Positions 15,274 to 22,821 of a DNA stretch of 64,000 nt are shown piece by piece (the stretch's first letter is position 1; each line of letters opens with the position of its first letter). This DNA is from JOPF136 sp963773835 (GTDB lineage Bacteria > Acidobacteriota > Terriglobia > Acidiferrales > UBA7541). A program made the position numbers and the translations under genes. Location: assembly GCA_963773835.1 (NCBI GenBank), contig CAVZCQ010000002.1, positions 558,001 through 622,000 on the forward strand, in the 5' to 3' direction. The notes under the pieces are model-generated. The model was not told where the DNA came from. It ran no database searches and saw nothing but the letters and a program-made list of their open reading frames with translations.

Positions 15274-17505
15274 ATGGCGGACGCGCAACCTCTGGTTGGA
15301 CGGACACTCTCGCACTATCGCATCCTCGAAAAACTGGGCGGCGGAGGCATGGGTGTGGTCTATAAGGCCGAGGACACGCGGCTGGACCGGTTCGTGGCAC
15401 TGAAATTCCTGCCTGGAGACGTGGCGCAAGACCGGCAAGCGCTGGAACGGTTCCGGCGCGAGGCGAAGGCCGCATCGGCGCTGAACCATCCGAACATCTG
15501 CACGATCCACGACATCGGGGAGGAATCGGGCAAAGCGTTCATTGCCATGGAGTATCTGGAAGGGAAGACGCTGAAGCACGCGATCGCGGGCCGGCCGATG
15601 GAACTGGAGACGCTGCAGGATGTGGCGATCGAAGTGGCGGACGCGCTGGATACCGCGCACTCGAAGGGAATCGTGCACCGCGACATCAAACCGGCGAACA
15701 TTTTCATAACGGACCGCGGGCACGCGAAGATTCTGGACTTTGGACTGGCGAAGGTGAGCGCGGGAAAACGCGCCATGCTGAAAGAGGAGACCCTGGCGAC
15801 GCAGGGAGTGGAAGCGGAGCAATTAACGAGTCCCGGGAGCACGCTGGGAACGGTGGCGTACATGTCGCCGGAGCAGGTGCGGGCGAAAGAGCTGGACGCG
15901 CGAACCGACCTGTTCTCGTTCGGCGTGGTGCTGTATGAAATGGCGACGGGGCAACTTCCCTTTCATGGGGAGAGTTCCGGCGTCATCTTCAAAGCGATAC
16001 TGGACACGGCACCCGTGGCGCCGGTGCGGCTGAATCCGGACCTGCCGGCGGAATTGGAACGAATCATCAACAAAGCGCTGGAGAAGGACCGCGACCTGCG
16101 GTACCAGACCGCCGCGGAGATGAAGACGGACCTGAAGCGGCTGAAGCGGGACCGCGAATCGACGGGACGGCAGGAGGCAGCGAAAGGGGGAGCAGCAACG
16201 GCAGCGGCGGCGGAGAAGTCAGTGGCGGTGCTGTACTTTGAAAACCTGAGCGGGGCGAAAGAGGACGAGTATTTGCGCGACGGGATGACGGAGGACGTGA
16301 TCACGGAACTCTCGAAGATCAAAGAGCTGCGGGTGTTTCCGCGCGCGGCGGTGCTGGCGTACCGCGACAAAGCGGTGACCGGGCCGCAGGTGGGGCACGA
16401 ACTGGGCGCCACGCACATTTTGAGCGGAAGCCTGCGGCGGGCGGGAAGCCGGCTGCGGATAACGGCGCAACTGGTGGAGGCGCAGACGGGCCATTCGGCT
16501 TGGGCGGAACGATTCGACCGGGAGTTGAAGGACGTGTTCGAGGTGCAGGACGAAATGGCGCGGAGAATCACGCAGGCGCTGCGCATTACCCTGACGCCGC
16601 AAGAAGAAAAGGCGATTGCGCGGAAGCCGACGGAGAACACGCAGGCGTACGACGCGTATCTGCGGGGGCGGAGCTACGCGCGGCGGGCGACGCGTCCGGA
16701 CCTGGAATTTGCGATGCAGATGTTCGACATGGCCATCCTGCTGGACGCGGATTTTGCGCTGGCGCATGCGGGGATCGCGGATGCCTGCGGGCTGATCCAC
16801 GTGTGGCACGATCCGAATCCGCGATGGATCGAGAAGGGGCTGGCATCGTGCGAGCGGGCGTTGAAGCTGGATCCGCATCTTGCGGAAGTGCTGGTGGCAC
16901 GAGGATTGCTTTGCTACGCGCAGAAAAAATACGGGGAAGCGATCGAATACACGCGAATGGCGATCGAGCGGAAGCCGGAATGTCCGGGGGCATACAACGT
17001 GCTGGCGCGGTCGTATTTCGAGTCGGGCCGGTTTCAAGAGGTTGCTGCGCTGGTGGAGCGCGCGGTGGAAGCCAACGGGGACGACTACAACCTGTACATT
17101 CCCCTGGCCAACGCGGCGGAAAACCTCGGGAAGGCCGAAGCGCTGCGGGACATACGCCAGCGGCTGAAGCGGGTGCTGGAGCAACAGTTGGTGATGGTTC
17201 CCGAAGACGTGCGGGCGCGGGTGCTGCTGGCGTCCACGTACGCCCAGTTTGAAGAGGCGGACCGGGCGACGGTGGAACTGGAAAGGGCGATCGCGCTGCG
17301 TCCGGAGGACTCGAACATCCTGTACAACGCGGCGTGTGTGTACGCGCGATTGATGCGCAAGCAGGACTCGCTGGCGATGCTGAAGAGGGCCAAAGAGCAC
17401 GGCTACCATAACCTGGCGTGGCTGGCGCGGGACCCGGACCTTGTTTGTCTCCACGACGAAGCGGAGTTCCAACAGCTTGTCGGAAGCGCCGAGAGCAAAA
17501 GCTAG
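15274..17505 (+). CDS. Cytoplasmic Ser/Thr protein kinase with TolB-like and TPR regions
   Basis: A 743-residue PknB-type kinase. The glycine loop is LGGGGMG (residues 21-27), the ATP lysine K44 (VALKF), the catalytic loop HRDIKPAN and the activation segment DFGLAK to SPEQ. The kinase domain ends near residue 290. No transmembrane helix follows. Instead a region beginning SVAVLYFENLSGAKEDEYL (about residues 317-440) resembles the TolB/FlgO-like N-terminal module found between kinases or cyclases and TPRs, and the last 290 residues are TPR repeats. In other Acidobacteriota such proteins are numerous; the TPRs probably bind partners. It is transcribed alone, divergent from hicAB, from a promoter abutting the ATG. 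Confidence 0.9.
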   Translation: MADAQPLVGRTLSHYRILEKLGGGGMGVVYKAEDTRLDRFVALKFLPGDVAQDRQALERFRREAKAASALNHPNICTIHDIGEESGKAFIAMEYLEGKTLKHAIAGRPMELETLQDVAIEVADALDTAHSKGIVHRDIKPANIFITDRGHAKILDFGLAKVSAGKRAMLKEETLATQGVEAEQLTSPGSTLGTVAYMSPEQVRAKELDARTDLFSFGVVLYEMATGQLPFHGESSGVIFKAILDTAPVAPVRLNPDLPAELERIINKALEKDRDLRYQTAAEMKTDLKRLKRDRESTGRQEAAKGGAATAAAAEKSVAVLYFENLSGAKEDEYLRDGMTEDVITELSKIKELRVFPRAAVLAYRDKAVTGPQVGHELGATHILSGSLRRAGSRLRITAQLVEAQTGHSAWAERFDRELKDVFEVQDEMARRITQALRITLTPQEEKAIARKPTENTQAYDAYLRGRSYARRATRPDLEFAMQMFDMAILLDADFALAHAGIADACGLIHVWHDPNPRWIEKGLASCERALKLDPHLAEVLVARGLLCYAQKKYGEAIEYTRMAIERKPECPGAYNVLARSYFESGRFQEVAALVERAVEANGDDYNLYIPLANAAENLGKAEALRDIRQRLKRVLEQQLVMVPEDVRARVLLASTYAQFEEADRATVELERAIALRPEDSNILYNAACVYARLMRKQDSLAMLKRAKEHGYHNLAWLARDPDLVCLHDEAEFQQLVGSAESKS

Positions 17506-17635
17506 GACAGTTTTCCTGCGACAATTTGGGTATCTGAACGCGCACAGAAGAGTACGGAGGTGTGTGTTCAGTGGAGGCGGAAGGTGTCGCGCGCGGAGGC
17601 AGAGGCGCCGAGCACCGTCGGGGGCGGGGAAAAAA

Positions 17636-17658
17636 CGCCGGCTGGAAGCCGGCGCTAC
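17636..17658 (-). repeat. GTAG palindromic repeat, family B (copy 1)
   Basis: CGCCGGC (17636-17642), loop TGGAA, GCCGGCG (17648-17654), with GTAG on the minus strand at 17658-17655. Identical to the copy at 22689-22711, including the A-rich run before it. Confidence 0.8.
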
Positions 17659-17725
17659 CAGAGGTTGACAATTCGCAGAGCAGAACGCAGCATCGCGCGC
17701 AGGACGGAATCGCGGAGGAGAAGCA

Positions 17726-18169
17726 ATGTTCAAAGAGTTCAAAGAATTTGCGATGCGGGGAAGCGTGGTGGACATGGCGGTGGGAATCATCATCGGTGCG
17801 GCGTTCGGAAAGATCGTGTCGTCGTTCGTAGCGGACCTGCTGATGCCGCCGCTGGGGCTGCTGATCGGGAAAGTGGACTTCAGCAATTTGTTCCTGAACT
17901 TAACCGGAAAATCGTACGAGACGCTTGCGGCGGCGAAGGCGGCGGGAGCGCCGACGCTGAACTACGGCGTGTTTTTCGACGCGTGCATCAACTTTGCGAT
18001 CGTGGCGTTCGCGATCTTTCTGCTGGTGAAGGCGGTGAACCGGCTGAAGCGGGAGGAAAAGGCTCCGGAGACGGCGCCGACCACGAAGCCGTGCCCGCAG
18101 TGCCTGATGGAAGTGCCGGTGGCGGCGAAGAAGTGCGGGCATTGCACGTCGCAGTTGAGCGCGGCGTGA
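17726..18169 (+). CDS. mscL: Large-conductance mechanosensitive channel with C-terminal zinc ribbon
   Basis: A 147-residue MscL. The N-terminal amphipathic helix MFKEFKEFAMRGSVVDMAVG leads into TM1 (to about residue 44). The periplasmic loop is followed by TM2 (about residues 86-108, INFAIVAFAIFLLVKAVNRL). It opens under membrane tension to release solutes on osmotic downshock. The C-terminal cytoplasmic helix found in most MscL is replaced or extended by a zinc ribbon, CPQC (123-126) and CGHC (137-140). Similar ribbons occur in some MscL sequences, but they are not in the well-studied E. coli or Mycobacterium channels. AGGAGAAGC precedes the ATG. It is single, convergent with the downstream kinase gene. 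Confidence 0.93.
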   Translation: MFKEFKEFAMRGSVVDMAVGIIIGAAFGKIVSSFVADLLMPPLGLLIGKVDFSNLFLNLTGKSYETLAAAKAAGAPTLNYGVFFDACINFAIVAFAIFLLVKAVNRLKREEKAPETAPTTKPCPQCLMEVPVAAKKCGHCTSQLSAA

Positions 18170-18208
18170 AATGAGGTGGGAGCCACCGCGGCGGAGGAGG
18201 AGAAAGTG

Positions 18209-18265
18209 CCTCAGGTCAGCCGTTGTCCGGCAGAAACCGCCGGCCAACAGCGGGACCTGAGCTAC
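18209..18265 (-). repeat. GTAG palindromic repeat, family A (copy 3)
   Basis: Outer arms CTCAGGTC (18210-18217) and GACCTGAG (18254-18261), with GTAG on the minus strand at 18265-18262. It sits between the convergent mscL and kinase genes, where it could also serve as a terminator hairpin. Confidence 0.8.
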
Positions 18266-18281
18266 ATACTCGGGGAGCCCG

Positions 18282-20027
18282 CTATTTCTGGGGTTCGAGG
18301 CTCAATTCGAGCTCGGGTTTCCCCGGGCTGTCTTTCGAGAATTCCTTGGCAACGATTTTGAGTTTGCCGGTGACGTCCGCCTGAATCGTGCCTTTGATTT
18401 CGCCGTCCCAGACCGGCTTGCCACCCTTGGCCTCGATGCGGACGTGAATCGTATGCGGCCCGGCGGGAATGGGAATATCCCGCTTCTCGAAACCCTTGTT
18501 CGCGACGATTCCAGCGGTAAAGAGGTTTCTCTTTTCCTCGAGCTTTTCCTGGAGAAAGGCCCTTCCATCCACAGTGACTTCGAGCGTGCCCTTCTTGAAC
18601 GGGAATTTGCACTCCACGTCGAGCTTGGAAAGGACAACCGGAGCCGGCTCTGCCGGTGCAGGCTTGGGGGCGGGCGGAGCGGGTTTCTCGACAACCGGGG
18701 GCGGAGCGGGCGCGGCCGGCTGGGTTTCCGCGGGCGGGGGAGTCTTCGCGGCGGCTTCTTCCCTGGCGCGCTTGCGGGGAGCGGGGCGCGGAGCCGGCTC
18801 GGCGGGCTTGGCTTCCTCGGCAGCCTTCGCGGGCGGAGGTTCCTCCGGAGTGGAAGCGACGGCCGGCGAGGCTTCAGCAGGGGCGGAGGCGGGAACAGTT
18901 GTAGTGACCGACGCAGGCTGGCTCTGCGGTGCGGCATTGCGGCGCCAGAGCCAGAGGCCCGCGGCGACGACCAGCAGCAGCGCAATTGCGGCGGCTCCAA
19001 CGAGAATCGGGGTGGGGCGGAACTTTCGCGGAGGGGAGGGCTGCTTGCGGAACTGTTGCGCGGCGGACATGGAGACGCGCGTCTTGGCCTCGGGGTCGCT
19101 GTCTTCGACGTTTGCGGCCTGCTTGCCGAGGCGCGATTCCCCACCGCCTTTCGGCAGTGGATACGTGGTGGTGCGGTCGGCGGGCGGACTGAGGCGCGGG
19201 GCGATGGGCTTGCCGTCCCTGACAGCGGCGAGGTCGGCGGCCAGCTCTTCGCAGGTGGAGTAACGGCTCGCAGGGGTCTTGGCCATGCAGCGCGAGAGAA
19301 TTTGGTCGAGGTCGCTGGGCAGGCCGGTCTTGGCGAGACTAGGCGGGACGGGATTCTCGAAAGCGACCTGGAAGGAGGTGATGGTGACGGTGTCGCCGGG
19401 GAAAGGCTTCTGTCCGGTGAACATCCAGTAGAGGACGGCGCCGAGGGAGAAGATGTCGCTGCGGCCGTCGATGGTGCCGCCGCGGAACTGCTCGGGGGAC
19501 ATGTAGGAGGGGGTGCCGAGTGAGGTGCCCTCCTGGGTGAGTTCGGTGCCCTCGAGGCGGGCGATACCGAAATCGGCGATTTTGGCGCGGCCGTCGGTGG
19601 TAATGAGGATATTGGGCGGCTTGATGTCGCGGTGGACGATGCCGTTGCGATGGGCGAAGTCGAGCGCTTCGGCCACCTGGATGCCGATGTCGAGCAAGAG
19701 CTCGAGTGGAAGCTGGACGGTGGGGCCGAGGAGCAGGTTGAGGGGCTTGCCCTCGATGTATTCCATGACGATGTAGGGCTGGCCGGTTTCATCCTCGGCG
19801 ATGTCGTGGATGGTGACGATGCCGGGATGGGAGAGGCGTCCAGCGGCCTGGGCCTCGCGGCGGAAGCGCTGCTTGTAACGGTCGATGTCCTGAGGCGAGG
19901 CGTTGGCGGTGTGGATGACTTTGAGGGCGACGATGCGGCCGATCTGGGTGTCGCGGGCGCGGTAAACCACGCCCATGGCGCCGCGGCCCAGTTCGTCAAT
20001 GATTTCGTAGCGGCCGATGTTCTGCAT
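18282..20027 (-). CDS. Membrane-anchored PknB-type Ser/Thr protein kinase
   Basis: A 581-residue kinase. The glycine loop is LGRGAMG (13-19), the ATP lysine K36 (VALKV), then HRDIKPPN, DFGIAR and SPEQFRGG; the kinase domain ends near residue 275. A single hydrophobic helix (PILVGAAAIALLLVVAAGLW, about residues 365-385) puts the C-terminus outside the cytoplasm. The external part is a long Pro/Ala/Glu-rich linker and a beta-rich terminal domain (LDVECKFPFKKGTLEVTVDG). The terminal domain is likely the sensing or wall-contact part, but no ligand is evident. The ATG at 20027 starts directly before the kinase fold; upstream in-frame sequence lacks protein character. Confidence 0.9.
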   Translation of the reverse strand: MQNIGRYEIIDELGRGAMGVVYRARDTQIGRIVALKVIHTANASPQDIDRYKQRFRREAQAAGRLSHPGIVTIHDIAEDETGQPYIVMEYIEGKPLNLLLGPTVQLPLELLLDIGIQVAEALDFAHRNGIVHRDIKPPNILITTDGRAKIADFGIARLEGTELTQEGTSLGTPSYMSPEQFRGGTIDGRSDIFSLGAVLYWMFTGQKPFPGDTVTITSFQVAFENPVPPSLAKTGLPSDLDQILSRCMAKTPASRYSTCEELAADLAAVRDGKPIAPRLSPPADRTTTYPLPKGGGESRLGKQAANVEDSDPEAKTRVSMSAAQQFRKQPSPPRKFRPTPILVGAAAIALLLVVAAGLWLWRRNAAPQSQPASVTTTVPASAPAEASPAVASTPEEPPPAKAAEEAKPAEPAPRPAPRKRAREEAAAKTPPPAETQPAAPAPPPVVEKPAPPAPKPAPAEPAPVVLSKLDVECKFPFKKGTLEVTVDGRAFLQEKLEEKRNLFTAGIVANKGFEKRDIPIPAGPHTIHVRIEAKGGKPVWDGEIKGTIQADVTGKLKIVAKEFSKDSPGKPELELSLEPQK

Positions 20028-20280
20028 GACACAGGCTCCCGGGGCGGGTGGAGCGGGAGATACTCTACCATTATCGACCCAGCGGGAGGCCGGGTCACGG
20101 ACGAATGAGGAGATGGCGTTTGGCTGGCCGACCGCCACCCGGAACGCCAATAGCGCAGAACCCCGCTTTTCCGGGTTGCGGGGGAGGCGGCGGAGCTACC
20201 CGGGAAACGGGGTGGTGTGCTAGGCTAGTCAGGCAAAAGCAGGTCTGCGGAATTTCCGATTATTCAACCGAGGCGCAACC

Positions 20281-21036
20281 ATGTCTGGGCATTCCAAATG
20301 GGCCACCATTAAACATAAGAAGGCGGCGACCGACGCGAAGCGCGGGCGCGCGTTCACGCGGTACATCCGTGAAATCACAATCGCGGCGCGGCAGGGCGGG
20401 GGCGATCCGGACACCAACCCGCGGCTGCGCACGGCCGTAGCAGCGGCGAAAAACGAAAACATGCCGAGCGACAACATCGAAAGGGCCATCCTGCGCGGGA
20501 CGGGGCAGCTCGAGGGCGAGACGTACGAGGAAGTGACATTCGAGGGATACGGTCCGGGCGGCGTGGGGATGCTGGTGCAGGTGGTGACGGCGAACCGGAA
20601 CCGGGCGGTGGGCGAAATCCGGCACATGATGGGCAAAAATGGCGGCAACCTGGCCGAAGCCGGCAGCGTGGCCTGGCAGTTCCACCGGAAGGGCGATATC
20701 TCCGTGCCGAAAGAAGCGGCGAGCGAAGAAAAGCTGATGGGCATCGTGCTGGACGCGGGCGCGGAAGACATGCGGGATGACGGGTCGTCGTGGGAGATCG
20801 TGACGCCGCCAGAGGCGTTCGAGGCGGTGCGGGAGGCGCTGGGGAAGGCGGGGATCAAACCGGCGTCGGCGGAAATTTCGATGGTACCGCAGAACTACGT
20901 GAAACTGGCGGGCACGCAGGCACAGCAGATGCTGCGGCTGATGGAAGCGCTGGAAGAGCACGACGACGTGCAGCACGTGTATTCGAATTTCGACGTGGAC
21001 GAGAAAGAAATTCAGGCGGCGGTCGGGGCGAACTGA
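20281..21036 (+). CDS. yebC: YebC/PmpR-family regulatory/translation factor
   Basis: A 251-residue protein matching the whole YebC/TACO1 family: MSGHSKWATIKHKKAATDAKRG at the start, DNIERAILRGTG, FEGYGPGGVGMLV and NRNRAVGEIRHMMGKNGGN. Members are described as transcription regulators and, more recently, as factors that relieve ribosome stalling at proline runs. It is followed after 248 bases by ruvC, a common yebC-ruvC neighbourhood. An extended -10-like sequence (TGCTAGGCT, 20218-20226) lies 55 bases before the ATG. Confidence 0.95.
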   Translation: MSGHSKWATIKHKKAATDAKRGRAFTRYIREITIAARQGGGDPDTNPRLRTAVAAAKNENMPSDNIERAILRGTGQLEGETYEEVTFEGYGPGGVGMLVQVVTANRNRAVGEIRHMMGKNGGNLAEAGSVAWQFHRKGDISVPKEAASEEKLMGIVLDAGAEDMRDDGSSWEIVTPPEAFEAVREALGKAGIKPASAEISMVPQNYVKLAGTQAQQMLRLMEALEEHDDVQHVYSNFDVDEKEIQAAVGAN

Positions 21037-21084
21037 AGCGACGCGGCCCGCGGTTGTGTGCTCGATATGAGGGCACGGCAAGGA

Positions 21085-21108
21085 GGGCGCAGCAAGCGGC
21101 GCCCCTAC
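21085..21108 (-). repeat. GTAG palindromic repeat, family C (copy 2)
   Basis: GGGCGC (21085-21090) and GCGCCC (21099-21104), with minus-strand GTAG at 21108-21105. It differs from the copy at 10763 by one base. Confidence 0.75.
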
Positions 21109-21119
21109 GGCAGCGCGGA

Positions 21120-21143
21120 GGGCACGGCATGCCGTGCCCCTAC
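21120..21143 (-). repeat. GTAG palindromic repeat, family D
   Basis: A perfect 20-base palindrome, GGGCACGGCATGCCGTGCCC (21120-21139), with minus-strand GTAG at 21143-21140. Part of the same sequence (GGGCACGGCA) is repeated at 21071-21080 before the family C element. Confidence 0.75.
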
Positions 21144-21284
21144 AACACAGGCGCGGCGTCTCCACTTTGCGGCCTGAATCCTGCGCAGTACACTCCCCCC
21201 ATGGCAACCGTGATGAGGTCCCGAAGCCTCGGGACGACGGCAGACGTAGCGGCTCGAAGAGAGAAGCGCGCGCCGGGGACGGAC

Positions 21285-21863
21285 ATGGAGCGCGTGCTGG
21301 GGATCGATCCGGCGGCGGCGGGAGCGACGGGTTACGCGGTGGTGGAAACGGATGGGCGCGCATGCCGCGCGGTACACTACGGGGCGGTGCGTCCTCCGCG
21401 AGGGGCGAGCGCCGCAGGACGGCTGGAGAGCGTGCACCGTCTGGTGGCCGGGCTGTTGGATAAATTTGCGCCGGGAGCGGTGGCCGTGGAGGCGCCGTTT
21501 GCGGCACTGAACGTGAGAACGGCAATGCTGCTGGCGGAGGTGCGCGGGGTGGTGCTGCTGGCAGCGGAGCAGGTGCGCGTGCCGGTGGAGAGTTATTCGC
21601 CACGGGAGATCAAAGCGAGCGTGGCGGGATACGGGCAGGCATCGAAGGAACAGGTGCAGGTGATGGTCCGTTCGCAACTGCAGCTCGCCGAGCTGCCGCG
21701 GCCGCACGACGCGGCGGACGCGCTGGCGGTGGCGCTGTGCCACATCCACAGCCAGCGAGCGCGGATGCGGATGGCCGCGGCGATGGGGACGGGCGGGGCG
21801 CGCGGGAACGGTGCGGGGCGGAGGCCGGGCGGCGGCGCGAACGGCCGCGTGCGCGGCAACTGA
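21285..21863 (+). CDS. ruvC: Holliday junction resolvase RuvC
   Basis: A 192-residue RuvC, the endonuclease that cuts Holliday junctions with the RuvAB motor. The four catalytic acids are visible: D8 (LGIDPA), E69 (AVEAPF), and D142 and D145 (HDAADALAVALCH). YSPREIKASVAGYGQASKEQV is also typical. The C-terminal 30 residues are Gly/Arg-rich and probably disordered. The ATG at 21285 was chosen because it begins right before the fold; another in-frame ATG at 21201 would add 28 residues of repeat-derived character. No ruvA or ruvB is next to it. Confidence 0.93.
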   Translation: MERVLGIDPAAAGATGYAVVETDGRACRAVHYGAVRPPRGASAAGRLESVHRLVAGLLDKFAPGAVAVEAPFAALNVRTAMLLAEVRGVVLLAAEQVRVPVESYSPREIKASVAGYGQASKEQVQVMVRSQLQLAELPRPHDAADALAVALCHIHSQRARMRMAAAMGTGGARGNGAGRRPGGGANGRVRGN

Positions 21864-21935
21864 GCAGGAACGGGAAATTCGGAGTATTCCCACGAAGATG
21901 TGGCTCCCCTGTGCAGGGAAAATGACGAAAGGCGT

Positions 21936-21999
21936 GGCTTCAGGGGCTAAAGCCCGTTTAGGCAGATCGTTAATGGCGGGGCCGGAGCTCCGCCCTTCC
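21936..21999. repeat. Composite double-hairpin repeat, family E (copy 1)
   Basis: A GGCTTCAGGGGCTAAAGCCC hairpin (21936-21955) is followed by a second unit, GGCGGGG to CCGCCCTTCC, ending at 21999. The same two-part layout occurs at 27812-27876 and 44945-45021. The predicted start of the next gene (21973) lies inside it. Confidence 0.65.
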
Positions 22000-22656
22000 G
22001 TGCTGGCGCTTCTGCTGATTGCGGCGTTGTGCGCACCGCTTCCCGGGGCTGGGGCCAGGCAGTCGCCGAGCAGCGCATCAACCGGTGCGGTGGTGGTGTT
22101 CCGGAAGGTGTTCAAATCCAGTTCGCCGGAATTTACTGAGATTCGCGTGCCGGAAAGCGGGCCGGGGACGTGCGACGTGCGGAGCCTGGATGAGGACCCG
22201 GACCCGCAGGAAATGGAGATCGGGGCGGCGCTGCGGGCGCGCATCTTCGCGCTGGCGGCGGAACTGCATGATTTCCGGGGGATATCGCTGGACGTGAAGC
22301 GGCGAATCGCCAACCTGGGGGAAAAGACGTTCCGGTACGAAAAGGGGGGCGAGGCGAGCGAGGTGAAATTCAATTACACGCTCAATGCGAAGGCGAGCCA
22401 ACTGCTGGAAATCTTCGAGGCGCTGGCGCGGGAACAGGAAGACATGGCGGTGCTCGCGCGGCGGATGAAATACGACCGGCTGGGAGTGAATGAAGTGCTG
22501 ATCCAGGTGGACAACGACGTACGGCATCAGGAGGTGGCGCAGCCGGAAAGGTTCCTGCCGCTGCTGGAACAGATTGCCGGGGATTCGCATTTTATGGACA
22601 TCGCGCGGGAGAGGGCGCGGGCATTGGCGGACGTGATCCGGAGGGGAGGGCACTGA
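21973..22656 (+). CDS. Secreted protein of unknown function
   Basis: A 227-residue protein with an N-terminal hydrophobic segment (SVLALLLIAALCAPLPGAGA) that looks like a signal peptide. The mature part is mostly helical, with repeated ALAREQEDMAVLARR-type stretches, a phrase SEVKFNYTLNAKASQ and no recognisable catalytic motif. I do not recognise the family. The likely ATG (21973) lies inside a composite repeat; an earlier in-frame ATG at 21922 and internal candidates are possible, so the start is uncertain. It precedes a FecR-domain gene on the same strand, 165 bases away across a family B repeat. Confidence 0.6.
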   Translation: MAGPELRPSVLALLLIAALCAPLPGAGARQSPSSASTGAVVVFRKVFKSSSPEFTEIRVPESGPGTCDVRSLDEDPDPQEMEIGAALRARIFALAAELHDFRGISLDVKRRIANLGEKTFRYEKGGEASEVKFNYTLNAKASQLLEIFEALAREQEDMAVLARRMKYDRLGVNEVLIQVDNDVRHQEVAQPERFLPLLEQIAGDSHFMDIARERARALADVIRRGGH

Positions 22657-22688
22657 GCGGTGCGGGAGGCTCAGTTCCAGGAGAAAAA

Positions 22689-22711
22689 CGCCGGCTGGAA
22701 GCCGGCGCTAC
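22689..22711 (-). repeat. GTAG palindromic repeat, family B (copy 2)
   Basis: CGCCGGC, TGGAA, GCCGGCG with minus-strand GTAG at 22711-22708; identical to 17636-17658. Confidence 0.8.
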
Positions 22712-22821
22712 CGGCGCTTGACGGGGCGGTGGCGAGAGAGCAGGATGGCTGGAGTGGCAGCCGGATAGCCCCAGCGAAGCTGCCCTCCTGTAGTGTGAGA
22801 GAGATGGCCGGGGAGGTGTCT

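Noticed and set aside
16219..17886. 555-residue minus-strand frame within the kinase-TPR gene
   Set aside because: Arg/Pro/His-rich antisense shadow of TPR coding sequence.
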